Origin: Sipunculus nudus
Taxonomy: Eukaryota > Annelida > Sipuncula > Golfingiida > Sipunculidae
Direction: 5' to 3'
Length of the DNA stretch: 64,000 bases
Assembly (NCBI GenBank): GCA_026874595.1
Contig: CM049322.1
Coordinates: 39,736,840-39,800,839 of the forward strand
In this document: positions 1 through 11,169 of the stretch, one piece after another
How positions within the stretch are numbered: the first letter of the stretch is position 1
Layout of the letters: each line of letters begins with the position of its first letter
Position numbers and translations under genes: made by a program
Notes under the pieces: generated by a model
Databases searched by the model: none
What the model was told of the DNA's origin: nothing
The model's input: the letters and a program-made list of their open reading frames with translations, nothing else

Positions 1-59
1 GCTCATTAAATGAACTACCATGATTGACAAGAGAGATGATATCTCATTAATATTCATTC

Positions 60-260
60 TTCAAGTAACAAAGAACTCATTTGCATATGGGGCTTCTGGT
101 ATTGAGACTAAGCTGAGGAGATCTGTGGTTGATCTAGAGAGGGATCAGCCAAGAACTGCATGTGACTTTTAATTGTTTCTGACAACTCATCCGGTCTTGC
201 CAATTTCTGCATGACTGTTTGCTTAACAAAAGTCAAGGTTACAAAAAAAACAGAATTGAA
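60..260. promoter_or_regulatory. Candidate regulatory island 1
   Basis: A compositionally complex stretch in AT-rich surroundings with no usable reading frame. It contains a perfect POU octamer ATTTGCAT (79-86) and a Runx-type TGTGGTT (124-130). No conservation data are available, so this is a candidate only. It could equally be unique filler of slightly higher GC. Confidence 0.25.
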
Positions 261-1034
261 TGCTCTCCGCTCAGATATTTATCAACAGGATATTTTTTTC
301 CTTTTTAGTGAAGAAAGTATAGCCATTGGATCTGTATTATTCAAAAGGCCATAAAATATTTCATTATTGTTCAACATAAATTTCATCAAAGTTCATCATA
401 AAATCGGAAAGTTATTTTAATTAATTTGTCTTGCTAAAAAAATTTAAAATTTTATCTTACTCATGTGATATTCGCATTGATTAGCACTCTGTTTTACTTT
501 ATTTATTTTACATGTAAATATATAAAGTATTTGTTTTTCTAAGATTTAACACACATTTTTTCAAACATGTATATAAATAATTATGCAAAGAGGTATATAT
601 TTGTACATATTTATAAATTAGTACTCTAGTTGTGTTATTTTTTTATTTTTCATTGTACATGTATTAATATTAATTATTTGATTTTATAAGATCTAATACA
701 CATTTTGAAAAAATTGGGGTTTTTTTTGTTCAAAATATCTTTTAAATCTATATATTTTTATGAACCATTTTTAAATAAAAATAAGAATACATGTTTTCTC
801 ATATATGTCCATAAATATTAATATACACAATTTTTTTAAATTGTTCATGCACTGTTAATTGTAAACTTACACAGAAAGAAAAACTTGACATTTTTTTTAT
901 TTTGACAGACTGGGAGTTCAAGAAATGTGCCAGACTGTATTTTTCCTAATTATATGCCAGTGCAGTTTGCAATTTTTTTCATTTATTATAAACTTAGTTT
1001 ATAAAAGAAAAATCAAAGATCGAAATTTGGAGAA
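261..1034. other. AT-rich non-coding filler
   Basis: Long runs of A and T, no open frame of note and no recognisable repeat structure. I see nothing to annotate here. Confidence 0.6.
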
Positions 1035-1520
1035 AATAATCAAGAATTAAATGAACCAATCGTTGTCTTTTCCCAGCAGTGATAACGGTTTGACATTGAT
1101 TAATGAGAGAGCGATACTTGTATTATGAGAACCAGTTTAATTTCCTTTGTTCTCAACTAATGATTCACGCGCTCAGCTCATTTGCATAATATCAACAATT
1201 TTCTTTTTGGGTAATTATGGAATTAGCAGGCTGGCAGTGGAGTAGAGGAATTCGTTTGCTGCCTGGGGTGTTGTTTTTGCATACCATCAACAATTTATGG
1301 GGTAATTATGGTAGTGGCGGTGCCTTCGAAGCTTGGTCCCCCTCTGAAGATGTGTGTCTTGGAAGGCCCTTTGTTTGTCCGCAGGAATCTTCCGCTAAAT
1401 GGGAGGATGTAATTGCAGGGTGGAGTGTCCTTGTGGATATTTGCGACGGTATTGTTGCTTCCGTTTCAAGTGACAATGCAGACTTTTGCTGCGCCAAAGG
1501 ATGTTGATCATGTGTCAGGT
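1035..1520. promoter_or_regulatory. Candidate regulatory island 2 with duplicated POU/SOX/homeodomain-like words
   Basis: A GC-balanced island. A perfect octamer ATTTGCAT lies at 1180-1187. The word order TTTGCATA, ATCAACAATTT, GGGTAATTATGG occurs twice: 1181-1188, 1191-1201, 1209-1220, and again at 1276-1283, 1286-1296, 1300-1311. The three words resemble POU, SOX (ACAAT) and homeodomain (TAATTA) sites. A 96-codon plus-strand frame (1217-1507) and a 63-codon minus-strand frame cover the same DNA. Neither resembles a family I know, and open frames on both strands are expected from the higher GC. I therefore favour a cis-regulatory element over an exon. Confidence 0.35.
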
Positions 1521-1760
1521 AAGTGTTCTTTTATATTCAGTCAGCAGACATTTTTATTTTTAAAATGTGATAATTCTCATTAAATGAGATTTTATACTGA
1601 ATTAGCTGACATTGTTGATTTTGAACATGCATGCAGTGAGTATTATCTTAAATCCATAATCCATTAGTTAAACTTGACTTAATTAATTTATTTACATTTT
1701 GAAAAAAAATAATAAATTTAAATATATTCATGATTGGATTGTTGTGTCTAACTGAGGTTA

Positions 1761-1794
1761 TATTGACTCCAGTATCAGTATACTGGGGTCAATA
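1761..1794. other. Near-perfect 15-bp hairpin
   Basis: The arms TATTGACTCCAGTAT (1761-1775) and ATACTGGGGTCAATA (1780-1794) are separated by the loop CAGT. The single non-Watson-Crick pair is T:G, which would be a G:U wobble in RNA, so a transcript could pair along the full stem. It may be a terminal hairpin of a decayed transposon or an isolated structured element. No flanking pattern decides this. Confidence 0.7.
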
Positions 1795-2413
1795 TTTGGT
1801 CTGACCCTATTCATATTGAATATAATGGCAAACAGCATAAATTCTGTCAAATCATTAGTTTCAAATTCAGATATAAAAAATTATTTTTGGATTATTCATC
1901 ATGGAATTGGGAAGCAAAATAGGATTAATGGCTGCAATTAAATATGTGAAATAAATACATTCAGACTCAATATACTTCTTTCTATATTTGAAAAAAAATA
2001 AATAAAATTCAGTCAAATTTAATATCAATGCACAAGTATTTATGAATCAATACACAAAATATGCTGAATAGTTTTCATATTTTGGTTACTTATTTTGCGG
2101 CAGTGAATCCTTAAGTCATGGAGCTCTAGCTTACTGAATAATCATAATTGTTTTAAAATTTAAGGGTGCTAATCAAGTGATCAAGTAGGTAAAACAGTAA
2201 GAAAAACTCTGATTTTGATTTTTAGTTTGATTTATTATATAAAATATATGGTTTTGACTGCATAAGATGTTGTATTAAAGTATAAAAATATCTGTTTCAA
2301 TCAAATATTGCTCCTTATTTATATGAAGCATAATAGAAACAGCTGTTAAATACAGAAACACTTTATCGCTCAATGCTTATAATCATGCACAGGAAAATGT
2401 TCGTAAAATCATT

Positions 2414-2415
<2 letters not shown>

Positions 2416-2463
<48 letters not shown>
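2416..2463. repeat. (TA)n microsatellite
   Basis: An uninterrupted run of about 23 TA dinucleotides. Confidence 0.97.
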
Positions 2464-2467
<4 letters not shown>

Positions 2468-2634
2468 ATTGTACTTTTTTGCATGAAAAGCAAAAGGTAA
2501 AATACAGAAACAGCACAAAAATAAATAGCTCTTTTACATACAGTTAGTGCCTAGACAGCCATCATATTTATAATATGTGAAAGTTTTTAAAAAGTAACCT
2601 TTGTGTGTAAATACAGACTTTCATTTACAGATTT

Positions 2635-2915
2635 TGTGAGAGTACACAATCATTGATTAGTGTGATGTTTTAACCGGAGAGGCCCCAGGGAGTAAACGTG
2701 TATGGCTAGCGTTTGATTATCACTAAGTGATGATTACAGACACTGTTGGATGTTGCCCCAGTGTTAATATATAGGTCCAGTGGTTTATTGTTGTGGTCCC
2801 GCCCTCTAGGGGATTACTGTACTATGTAATTGTCAGTGAAGGTGCTAGCAGACGGGTGTTTCAAACTAATTCTGATTTGCCTGATCTGTCCCCTCAACCA
2901 GTTTCGATGGATGTA
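2635..2915. promoter_or_regulatory. Candidate regulatory island 3
   Basis: A complex sequence without a frame. Its core is a dyad ATCACTAAGTGAT (2719-2731), flanked on both sides by TGATTA words of the homeodomain/Pbx type. Candidate only. Confidence 0.3.
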
Positions 2916-3429
2916 ATCTTAAGTAAATTGTTAACCAGTACATGTATCCATACTTTGACCCTATGAATTTGCTGAGTGGATATAATGATTCAGTATGATT
3001 ATTGATTTTTACCATTTGATTTGAGTCTTGATTTGATTATTGCAAATATTCAAACCGTTCTGTCATATCTGTCATATCTACAAAATTTATCTTCGGCGAT
3101 AATGCTAAGATGATGAAATATATAAAATACCTAATATAGACTTAGTGAAAATTATGTCATGCATTACAGAACTTAAGATCTAAAATAGTAATTATAAGAT
3201 CACTTTAGAACGAGTAGTGCCTAGATGGGACTTGTATAAGCCACCGCTTTCTGTTGATGTATAGGATTTTTAACACTGAGAATTTAAGGGGAAAATAACA
3301 CATATTATTTTGCATAATATATATATAAAACATGTCTCACTGGGTTTTACAGAAAGTGTAAAGCTGTAAACAAAATTTAGGATATTCACAATAGAATTTA
3401 TTTAAAAAAAAACAGTGACTGGACCAAAC
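2916..3429. other. AT-rich non-coding filler
   Basis: No frame, repeat or motif cluster seen. Confidence 0.55.
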
Positions 3430-3565
3430 ATTTTGCCCGCAATAGATAGGTGCCCTTAGTAGGGAGGTTATAGATTTTGGGACCTACTTTCAAGGGACTG
3501 CCTGAAGGTGGTCTTTAAATAGGAGGTGCCCTTAATACAGAGGTGCCACTGTCCAATGCAGTTTC
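3430..3565. mobile_element. Decayed 'GTGGTC' DNA-transposon remnant
   Basis: The words GTGGTCTTTAAATAGGAGG, GTGCCCTTAATACAGAGGTG and CCACTGT in this order resemble one end of the widespread non-coding 'acctgtcttaagaccacc' type elements. A better preserved example is at 7526-7762. No terminal repeats can be paired, so this is a fragment. Confidence 0.4.
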
Positions 3566-4809
3566 TGTCACAACAGCAAATGCATGCCTTTGCTGCATGG
3601 CCAGTCCTTCTCCATTAAAGTGTTTTCTATATGTTTTCTAAACCTATTTCCATTGGAACCAAAAAATAAGGAGGAAGAGCGTTATGGGTAGTCCTTGTTT
3701 GACAATGTCAGTGTTATTTAAAAAATCATTATAATCCTACTTAATTAGAGAATTTGGGCATCAGCCAAAATAAGTGTTATTCCACTCTAAAATCTGCTAA
3801 TAAACATCCCCTTTCCACCATACTCTCCAAGATTCTCACCAGGATGTTGCGGAACACCCTTTTGAACCCTGATAGGGTTATTTCTACCAGTTTCTCACAA
3901 ACACACACGTGGGCTGCCATTTTGCATTCACACTTTAACACGGATGTCACGGGTCCAGTACCGGTAGCTATATCCTTTAACTCATACATGTTGCAACAGA
4001 ACAGGTAAAAAAAGACCCTGACCTGGCAAGAAGAAAAATGTCAAGATATTGGATGGATTTGCAGTTTAACTGGATGTTCAGGACATCAACATCACCAAAA
4101 AACTTATTCAGTTTTCATTATTAATATTTACCCCTCATATTTTGGGATGGCCCATAGAAGGAAGACATATCTGTTTTTGCATCTGCAAAAACAAAGGCAT
4201 TCTTGTTTTTTTTACAACTTTTCAACAGTTAACAGTGGAGATTTAGCTTTCAGTTAATAGAAGTATTTAGAACTGAAAATAAATATGTAGTACTTTTACC
4301 TCAGAAAATTAGGTAAATGAGGGTTGAATGACCAGACGATCAATCTCAAATGGTCTTGAGTGCAATACAGGGGTAAAGTGAGCAACCTTGTAATTTACTT
4401 AATGTACACATCATCAAGTATTGATGCAGTGGCATCTTTCTGAAATGCTGACTCGGCAAAAGTTCACACGATGGATCTCCCATAAGCCCTGTCAACAAGT
4501 ATAGCAGGGTCCCAGCTGGGTCTAATGTGAAGCCATGAATATTCATGAAGCTCATTGAGAGCCAGTTTGCAGGATCTTATACTATCAGGGATTATTGTTG
4601 TGTGGTTAATGTCATTGTGTGGGGTCTTAATGTACATTAACCCTTCTGTGATCATCAAATATTCATTGAACTTGTAAAATATTTGTATCAGTGTACTCAT
4701 CATGAAAATAGAGGGGGATGTGTTCCAGAATTAAGCATGTTTTGTGCTTTTGTGTTTTTTTTTCTAAGGAAATGCAAGGAAATGATTGAAAAATGACAAT
4801 TAATAATGT
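3566..4809. other. Non-coding filler
   Basis: There are several frames of 60-85 codons, often overlapping on opposite strands. None shows a recognisable domain or splice context. Nothing else seen. Confidence 0.5.
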
Positions 4810-5030
4810 TGAAAAATTAACAGGCTAGATAGATGAGGGGTAAAACACTCGACTATCTCCACTGACGACTCAGATTCAATCTTCAGCATGGCTATAAGAG
4901 TAAGCTGTATGGGTCCGACCATGGTTGGTGGTTTTCTCTTGGTTCTCTTCTATACCTTATTGAAAGCCACCACCTCAGCCATGGAGAATGCCTTGCATTA
5001 GTTAAACTATTCACCAGTAAAATAAATAAG
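4810..5030 (+). mobile_element. Degenerate tRNA-derived SINE (possible)
   Basis: A tRNA-like head, GGGTAAAACACTCGACTATC, is followed by a weak B-box-like GATTCAATCTTC (about 4872-4883). A body with GGTTGGTGGTTTTCTCTTGG comes next, then an AT-rich end near 5025. The spacing suits a SINE, but both promoter boxes are diverged. No second copy was found in the window. Confidence 0.35.
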
Positions 5031-5172
5031 TTAATTTGCTGTAGTGATTATATAATCGATGATTGGTTGGTTGATGCAAACTAAACAGATCATTGATCTT
5101 GCTGTGTCATGAACACTTACAAAGTTTAGCATATAACCAATTAGGCTTTGTGGTGAGAAAATGTATGTTTTC

Positions 5173-5905
5173 ATTAAATTGTATCCGCCATTACAAAGTT
5201 TTGCAGATACTATGTTTTTGACCATGCAGGCTCCGCTGCCGGTGCTGCGTTCATTTCCGGAATACACCTCTGAGACCACTGGACAGATTTTTTCCGAAAC
5301 TTGACCCTATTATCGGGTCACATGTGAACTGGTGCCTCACCATTTTGCGTTGACCTCTGACCTTTTCTCTCTGCAGTGTGTCCATCTGTGCGTCTGTTTT
5401 CACACATTAACCAATCGGGCTGAAATTTTGCACTACTGTAGCTCCTGGATAGCTTTATATCATACAAAAATCTGGTGGTGCCTCCTGCAACCATTTTTGC
5501 ACAGCATCCTTCTGTTTGTCTACTGTGGGATGAAATCACTCATATCTTGGCAGTGGTTTGACTTATCTGCCTAAAATTTTGCATGTGCATACATCTTGGA
5601 TAACTCTCATGATTTTATGGCAGGTGGGGCCACCTACATTCACGTTAACACTGCAGACACACATGCTAATATCTCAGGATTGGTTTGATGTATTCACCTG
5701 AGTATAGATCAATCATATAGCTCTACAGCTTACACAAATTTGGTGGCCCAACTTACAACCATTTTTGCATGGTGTCCATCTGTTCACATGCCCTAAGGGT
5801 AAAAATCACTCATATGTCAGCAGTGGTTTGACTTATCCACCTGAAATTTTACATATGTATACATCTAGAATAGCTTTCTCTTTCCTGTGTTCTAGTTCAT
5901 GCAAT
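5173..5905 (+). mobile_element. HINE-like non-autonomous element, copy 1 (3' end missing)
   Basis: It shares its 5' part with the copy at 37709: an inverted pair around GTTTTGCAGATAC, a GCTCCGCTGCCGG stretch, then ATCGGGTCACATGTGAACTGG. Two degenerate core units follow, carrying 'CTCATATCTnnGCAGTGGTTTGAC' and 'GATTTTATGNCAGGTGG' words. The 3' hairpin and CTAGT terminus seen in the other copies are absent, and homology fades near 5905. The short frames inside (5332-5574 and 5318-5539) are accidental. Confidence 0.7.
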
Positions 5906-6248
5906 TAAACTCTAGAAAAACCTAAGGATACTACCTTAGGATACTACATATATATGTGTAGGTGGGAACGTTATATTTTTCACAGTAATGAATTTTCATC
6001 TTTCCAAGGCATTAATTTCGTTCAGTGTAAACCTGATTCTGATATCTTACATGCCACCCTACATGCACACTTGCATGCAAAAAGAACTGAATGTTTTCAA
6101 TAGTAAAAATGTTATATCAGAAATAGGATTGTGCAGTGAAAAACAGAAAAATGGAGGAGATAAAACTCAGGGCCTAAATTCCAGAAAGAGTAGGAAATTA
6201 CAAACCATTTTTTATAGGAAAATATAGGATTATAAGGAGTCAGTGGAA
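5906..6248. other. Non-coding filler
   Basis: A small direct duplication of AGGATACTAC near 5930-5945 and otherwise nothing recognisable. Confidence 0.5.
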
Positions 6249-6702
6249 ATGTACATTGTTTAGCTTAGCACCACACAATGTACAATGTTTAGCCAAGCAC
6301 CACGCAATGTACAATGTTTAGCTGAGCACCACACAATGTACAATGTTAAGCCGAGCAGCACACAGTGTACAGTGTTTAGCCAAGCACCACACAATGTACA
6401 TTGTTTAGCCCAGCACCACACAATGTACAATGTTTAGCAAAGCACCACACAATGTACAGTGTTTAGCTGAGCACCACACAGTGTACAGTGTTTAGCCAAG
6501 CACCACACAATGTACATTGTTTAGCCCAGCACCACACAATGTACAATGTTTAGCCAAGTACCATACAATGTATAATGTTTATCCAAGCACCACACAATGT
6601 ACATTGTTTAGCCAAGCACCACACAATGTACAATGTTTAGCCAAGCACCACACAATGTACAATGTTTAGCCAAGCACCACACAATGTACAGTGTTCAGCT
6701 GA
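6249..6702. repeat. 29-bp minisatellite with ACAATGTACAATGT core
   Basis: There are fifteen complete 29-bp units, with unit starts at 6269, 6298, 6327 and so on to 6675, plus one partial at the left. Each unit reads CACCACACAATG, TACAATGTTTAGC, then CAAG or a variant. Spacing stays at 29 bp with only substitutions, so the array is fairly young. Some units carry the perfect palindrome ACAATGTACATTGT. The paired ACAATG words match the core SOX HMG-box recognition word, giving up to about 30 such words in 450 bp. No reading frame crosses it. Confidence 0.95.
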
Positions 6703-7525
6703 TTTCACTCTGTGTCACCTGAGTCTTAGGAATGACATTACTTCTTTTCATGTGACACCATGAATAGGGCTCTGATAAATATAATACATAAATATAAAAA
6801 TATAATATTCCCCATTATAATTTCCTGTGAAAGTGATATTCATTAATTCATAGTCCCATAATTCTTGGACTTGAAACACAGTTGCAACACAAACAATTTT
6901 CAATATTTTCCTCCATTTAATGCATTAAATAAAAAAAATATAATTGCTACCATTATTACTGAGAAACTTACCATAGCTTACGCAACATCCATACCAACCT
7001 GCCTCACATAAACTCAATAGCACCCAAACACTCTGAATACTGCTATCATATATGGTTAGTGGAAACATTTGGGAGAGAGTCAAGATGAGCTTTAAGTAGC
7101 TTGCACTCAATCTCATACTTATATCTGTTATATCTGGTGGAATATCCAAACCAATTTTTTTAAATGTCCATTGACAAACAATTTAAGTTTTTGCTACATC
7201 GATTTAACAAACTGTTTTTAGATGTTGATGTTGCACCAATAGATGATGACTCGCTTGGTGATAGGTACAGCTTTATTCACATCCAAGCATTGACTGTGTG
7301 GTCATCAAGTATTACACATATATTTGTACTAATTGGTAACCAGTGGTTGGCCACTACATGTGGTAGCCATACCTAAGTATAATCATCCCCTGACCCCACA
7401 GGAAAGAAGCAGTATATACCTGGTGTCTGGACTTAACACACCCAAATATAGGTGTGCTAACCCCTATAGCTATTTGTAACATTTATTCTCTTGTGCTGAC
7501 TGTCAATGTTTCCTCCTTACATATT
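6703..7525. other. Non-coding filler
   Basis: Two frames of 70-74 codons (6925-7149 minus and 7164-7376 plus) lie here. Neither has recognisable homology or exon-like borders. Nothing else seen. Confidence 0.5.
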
Positions 7526-7762
7526 TTCAGTGGAACCTGTCTTAAAGACCACCAGTTTAGTAAGACTACATGCTTATTAAGACCTCCCTTGAGTGAATGC
7601 ACTCTGTTTACTACATGCTAAAACATGTTTATTAAGACCTCCCTTGAGTGAACGGAGCAAATTCACATATGTCATAACTGACCTGTCTTATAAGACCACC
7701 TGTGATTTAAGACCACTTTTGGCCAGTCCCATGGGTGGTCTCTTAACACAGGTATCACAGTA
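7526..7762. mobile_element. MITE-like element with ~25-bp terminal inverted repeats
   Basis: The left end reads CAGTGGAACCTGTC, TTAAAGACCACC. The right end, reverse-complemented, reads CTGTGATACCTGTG, TTAAGAGACCACC. They pair over about 25 bp with few mismatches. Inside, the phrase TTATTAAGACCTCCCTTGAG occurs twice about 58 bp apart. No transposase frame is present, so the element is non-autonomous. Its superfamily cannot be assigned. Confidence 0.7.
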
Positions 7763-8259
7763 GTTACATTTCATTATTTATTAAGATAGTGTTCCATACA
7801 CAAATCAGATTTGGATTGAATTCATGTAATTCGATGAATATTTGAGGACATTTTGATGGACAATTCCATTTCCATTTAGTTTAATATTTATAGGAATTAC
7901 AGTTAATGAGAATAAAATGCCTTTGAAATAAGTCTTAGAGATAATAATTAAGCTCTATGGAAAATATTGGATCATGCAGTCTGTGAAACCCCTTAAACAA
8001 AATTAATGTAAAGGCAGAGATAAGCAAATGATAAATAATAATTTTTCCTCAATTTTTTTGCAGCTTGTATCCTTGCATTATATAAGTCAAATTTGTAAAC
8101 TTAAGGTATTTGACTTGGAAGACAGTGTTTGGAGAAACAGTCTAGCTTTTTATACTGTCAAGCATCGAAGGTTACTGCTGTCAGCCCCAAAATCAGATGG
8201 CAGAAATATACAATTTTTCATCGTGAAATATTACACCCATGTGAAAATTAATCATGGAC
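7763..8259. other. AT-rich non-coding filler
   Basis: A 96-codon plus-strand frame (8028-8318) runs through low-complexity AT sequence into the next island. It has no recognisable domain. Nothing else seen. Confidence 0.5.
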
Positions 8260-8620
8260 AGTCTTACAAAGCTGGGAGCATCAGTGATGCAGACACTGGG
8301 ATCGCACAATCCCGCTGATGGCATCTTCGTCTTCCCGAGCCTTGTGGGACCTCGTTAGGATCCACTAATTACCATCAGGGCTGAGTCACCCGCTGCTCTG
8401 CCTTTGTTGCAGCGTTACGAGAGAAAAACAGAACCCTGTCTTTGCAAAACGGAAAGTGTCAAGGAATTTGAAGGATGTGTGCAACGGGTTTAATCCCATG
8501 CTCAGCGATAATTAAAGTGGGTGTGGGCAACTTGCAGAAGCTCGTGCATAGCAGCAAGTGAGGCGGAAGTCACATGACCAAAAATGCACCCTGGAGGTCG
8601 CAGAACGCATAATGACACAA
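8260..8620. promoter_or_regulatory. Candidate regulatory island 4
   Basis: A clear jump in GC and complexity between AT-rich flanks, without a sustained frame. Words include the homeodomain core TAATTA (8366-8371) and a Maf-type half-site GCTGAGTCA (8380-8388). Conservation would need to be tested. Confidence 0.4.
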
Positions 8621-9588
8621 TATTTTATAAGTGTCCCCTACTTAAGTTTAACATCAACAGTATCAAGATTTTTTTTAAAATTTTTCTTATTCTTTTAGTT
8701 TTAATCTTGATGAAGCTGCTGACATTTGCTGATTGTTTTCTTATTTAAAAGGTGCACCTGGATTACCTGGAAGAAACACCACTTAACGAGGGAGTTAATT
8801 AACTTGAAACTAGGCCATCATGCTATGGATTCATGTCACAACAGTGTTTTATATGTGAAATTTTTTAAAAAGAATTATCAGCTTTATTTTTAGAGGTAAA
8901 CTTTTTATATTTTTTTTATATTTTACATTTTTTTCACAATCTGTGTTTTAAAAAGGCAAATATAAACTCTTTACATATAAATATATATGTCACAATATCT
9001 CTGATCAATTTCTTATTTTAAATCAAATATTTTATATTAAACTTTTATCACAATGGTATAGGGATATTTTAATATGCTCATAATTCAGAGTTTATGATAA
9101 TGTGGTTATATTTCACTATATATAACTTGTATTTAATTATTGAACACTGTTTAATTGTAATTCTAAATAAATATTTATAATTTATTATTCTTAATTTCTT
9201 CCCAAGTGCTGAGGATATGTAATACTAGATGAACAATTGCATATGCATATAGTTTATTTAATTTCATGTAATCATGGACAGAGAAATGGCTAAAATTCTG
9301 ATTTATATGTAGTCTGGTGGAGCCATGGAATGCAATATTCCAGTCATATGAAATACAGAAGTAATGGAAACTGTATGTACTTAAGACATATATATGTAAT
9401 TTGTTGACTATTACTGTGAATAGTTTTAACAAGTATATACAGGTTTTGTTCTTTACTCTGGTACCATATAGCATGCCACCATAATATTGTGTTTATTCAT
9501 TAAGAAAAAAAACCCACAAAAATCTTTTCAGTTATATGTACTTTAAAAGATTTTAAGGTCATTTAATATTACACCATTTATAATTTTT
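8621..9588. other. AT-rich non-coding filler
   Basis: Very AT-rich. A 99-codon minus-strand frame (9175-9474) is made mostly of AT-rich codons and has no recognisable domain. Nothing else seen. Confidence 0.55.
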
Positions 9589-10246
9589 AGCTCAGCTGAC
9601 TTTCAGCCATGCTGAGCTATAGTGATCAGCCTTTGTCCATCGTCAGATCCTTAACAGTTCTCTGAAATTAGTTCACTGTGACCCATATTCTCTGAGTTTC
9701 TCAGCCTGTTTCGATACCCAAGAATATTTAAAAATTTGATACAAAGGCTCCTGTGTCTGAATAAGTAATGCTGGATTGCCATGATTTTTGCTTGAATATT
9801 GATCTTGGGCAGTTTCACAAGTTCCTGAAGATTGGTGGCGCCACCTGTAATTTTTCAAATTTTTATGCATTTTTTCCTCTATTTTAAAAACAGTCAGATG
9901 AAAAGACCTTCCATTAACAGAGCACAAAATTTAACCATCATACCCAGAAACTTTACTTGATATTCAGGAAAAGTGCCCTATGGAAAACTAAGATAAGGTC
10001 ACTGTGACCCTGATTCTCTGGATTATTTGGGATGCTTGGGCACCCCAGAATAGTTAAAAAAATATGGTACAAAGATTCCTGTATCATGATGTAATCATTA
10101 AATCAATTCAACATGGGTTATAAGGTTACTGCAACCTCATTTGCAAAAATAACTTGCTTATGAACAAAGATGCATCTATATTATAATAGCCAATATACCA
10201 ACATGTCAGTCAGCTGAGTGTCATGACCCATGGGACACTTGTTTTT
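9589..10246 (+). mobile_element. 'AGCTCAGCTGA' family element, copy 1
   Basis: It begins AGCTCAGCTGAC, continues CTGAGCTATAGTGATCAGCC and TTTGTCCATCGTC, and ends CATGACCCATGGGACACTTG plus a T run. These ends are shared with copies at 18040, 21913 and 28408. One internal segment matches GAAATTAGTTCACTGTGACC, and a second has AGGTCACTGTGACCC (9996-10010), one base off the IR3 palindrome found in sister copies. It also carries the palindrome GGTGGCGCCACC (9834-9845). It is non-coding and non-autonomous; this is the shortest copy. Confidence 0.85.
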
Positions 10247-10439
10247 AACTTTCTGAATTTCATCATTCTGATCTAAGTGATAGCTTGAAAAACAGTCTAA
10301 CCCCATGCTTCTGGGAATGAAATCCATGAAATTTTAAATGATCTAAATTTCTCAATTTTATAATTGACCAACCATTTACATTTAAGTGCTGTCTTCAAAA
10401 TGTTTATTGCTCGTAATGCTACAGCTTTATGACCGGGAA

Positions 10440-10830
10440 ATTCTAGGAATGCTTGCTCCATTTCTTATATCCATGCACCCCTTCCCAAAGCCATTCAGTG
10501 TGCAGCTTAACTGATGCTTATGCTATCCACAGTTCACTCAGGCTGTCCTGCCCTTTTTTTCACCAAGGCCACAGGCGTCAAAATTCCTTTGTGCATGCAT
10601 GCATGAACGGATTTAATCAGATGGTTCTGCATTCAGACACCAGATGGCTATCTCTAAATCTCCCTCCGTCAAGTGCGTCAGTGTGACATTCAGACTGACT
10701 GCATCACCATGGGGACAAAGCCCAAGGTCAGTAAGGTCATCCTAATATTATGGGATGTCTCCTCAGGGAGTTAATGAAAGTACAGCCGTCAGATCATGCA
10801 GAAGTCAGACCTAGCTGTTATTATTTTTCT
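10440..10830. promoter_or_regulatory. Candidate regulatory island 5
   Basis: A GC-balanced stretch. A 77-codon frame (10453-10686) has no recognisable domain. It contains TGCATGCATGCATGAACGG and CATCACCATGGGGAC words. Weak candidate. Confidence 0.3.
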
Positions 10831-11169
10831 GGAATTGTTTTTGAAATTATTTTCATGGTTTGTATAATAATGTGGAATAAAACCTAAAAAGTTAATATAC
10901 TGGTACTTCCAGAGTCATGACTTTTGTGAAAAGGAATGAAACATTATAGAAAATATTAATATTTAAAATTTTTTTAGTATACATTTTTGTGGAAATCTTC
11001 ATAATCATTTTATCATAAAATTAGGTATAAAATATATTCATTGGGAACCGTATTATCAATTTAAGCCTTAATGACTTGATGAAAAAAAGTTGAAACAGTT
11101 TACATTATACAGGACAAAACATACAGTGTAACATGATATTGCTTTTTCATCATTATACAAATACTAGCA
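10831..11169. other. AT-rich non-coding filler
   Basis: Nothing recognisable. Confidence 0.55.

Larger units (their letters stand above)
1521..2634. other. AT-rich non-coding filler with a hairpin and a TA repeat
   Basis: No gene is visible. The only structures are the hairpin at 1761-1794 and the (TA)n run at 2416-2463, listed separately. Confidence 0.6.

Noticed and set aside
1217-1507. 96-codon plus-strand frame in a GC-balanced island
   Set aside because: No recognisable domain, no exon-like borders, and an opposite-strand frame covers the same DNA. The duplicated motif cluster fits a regulatory element better.
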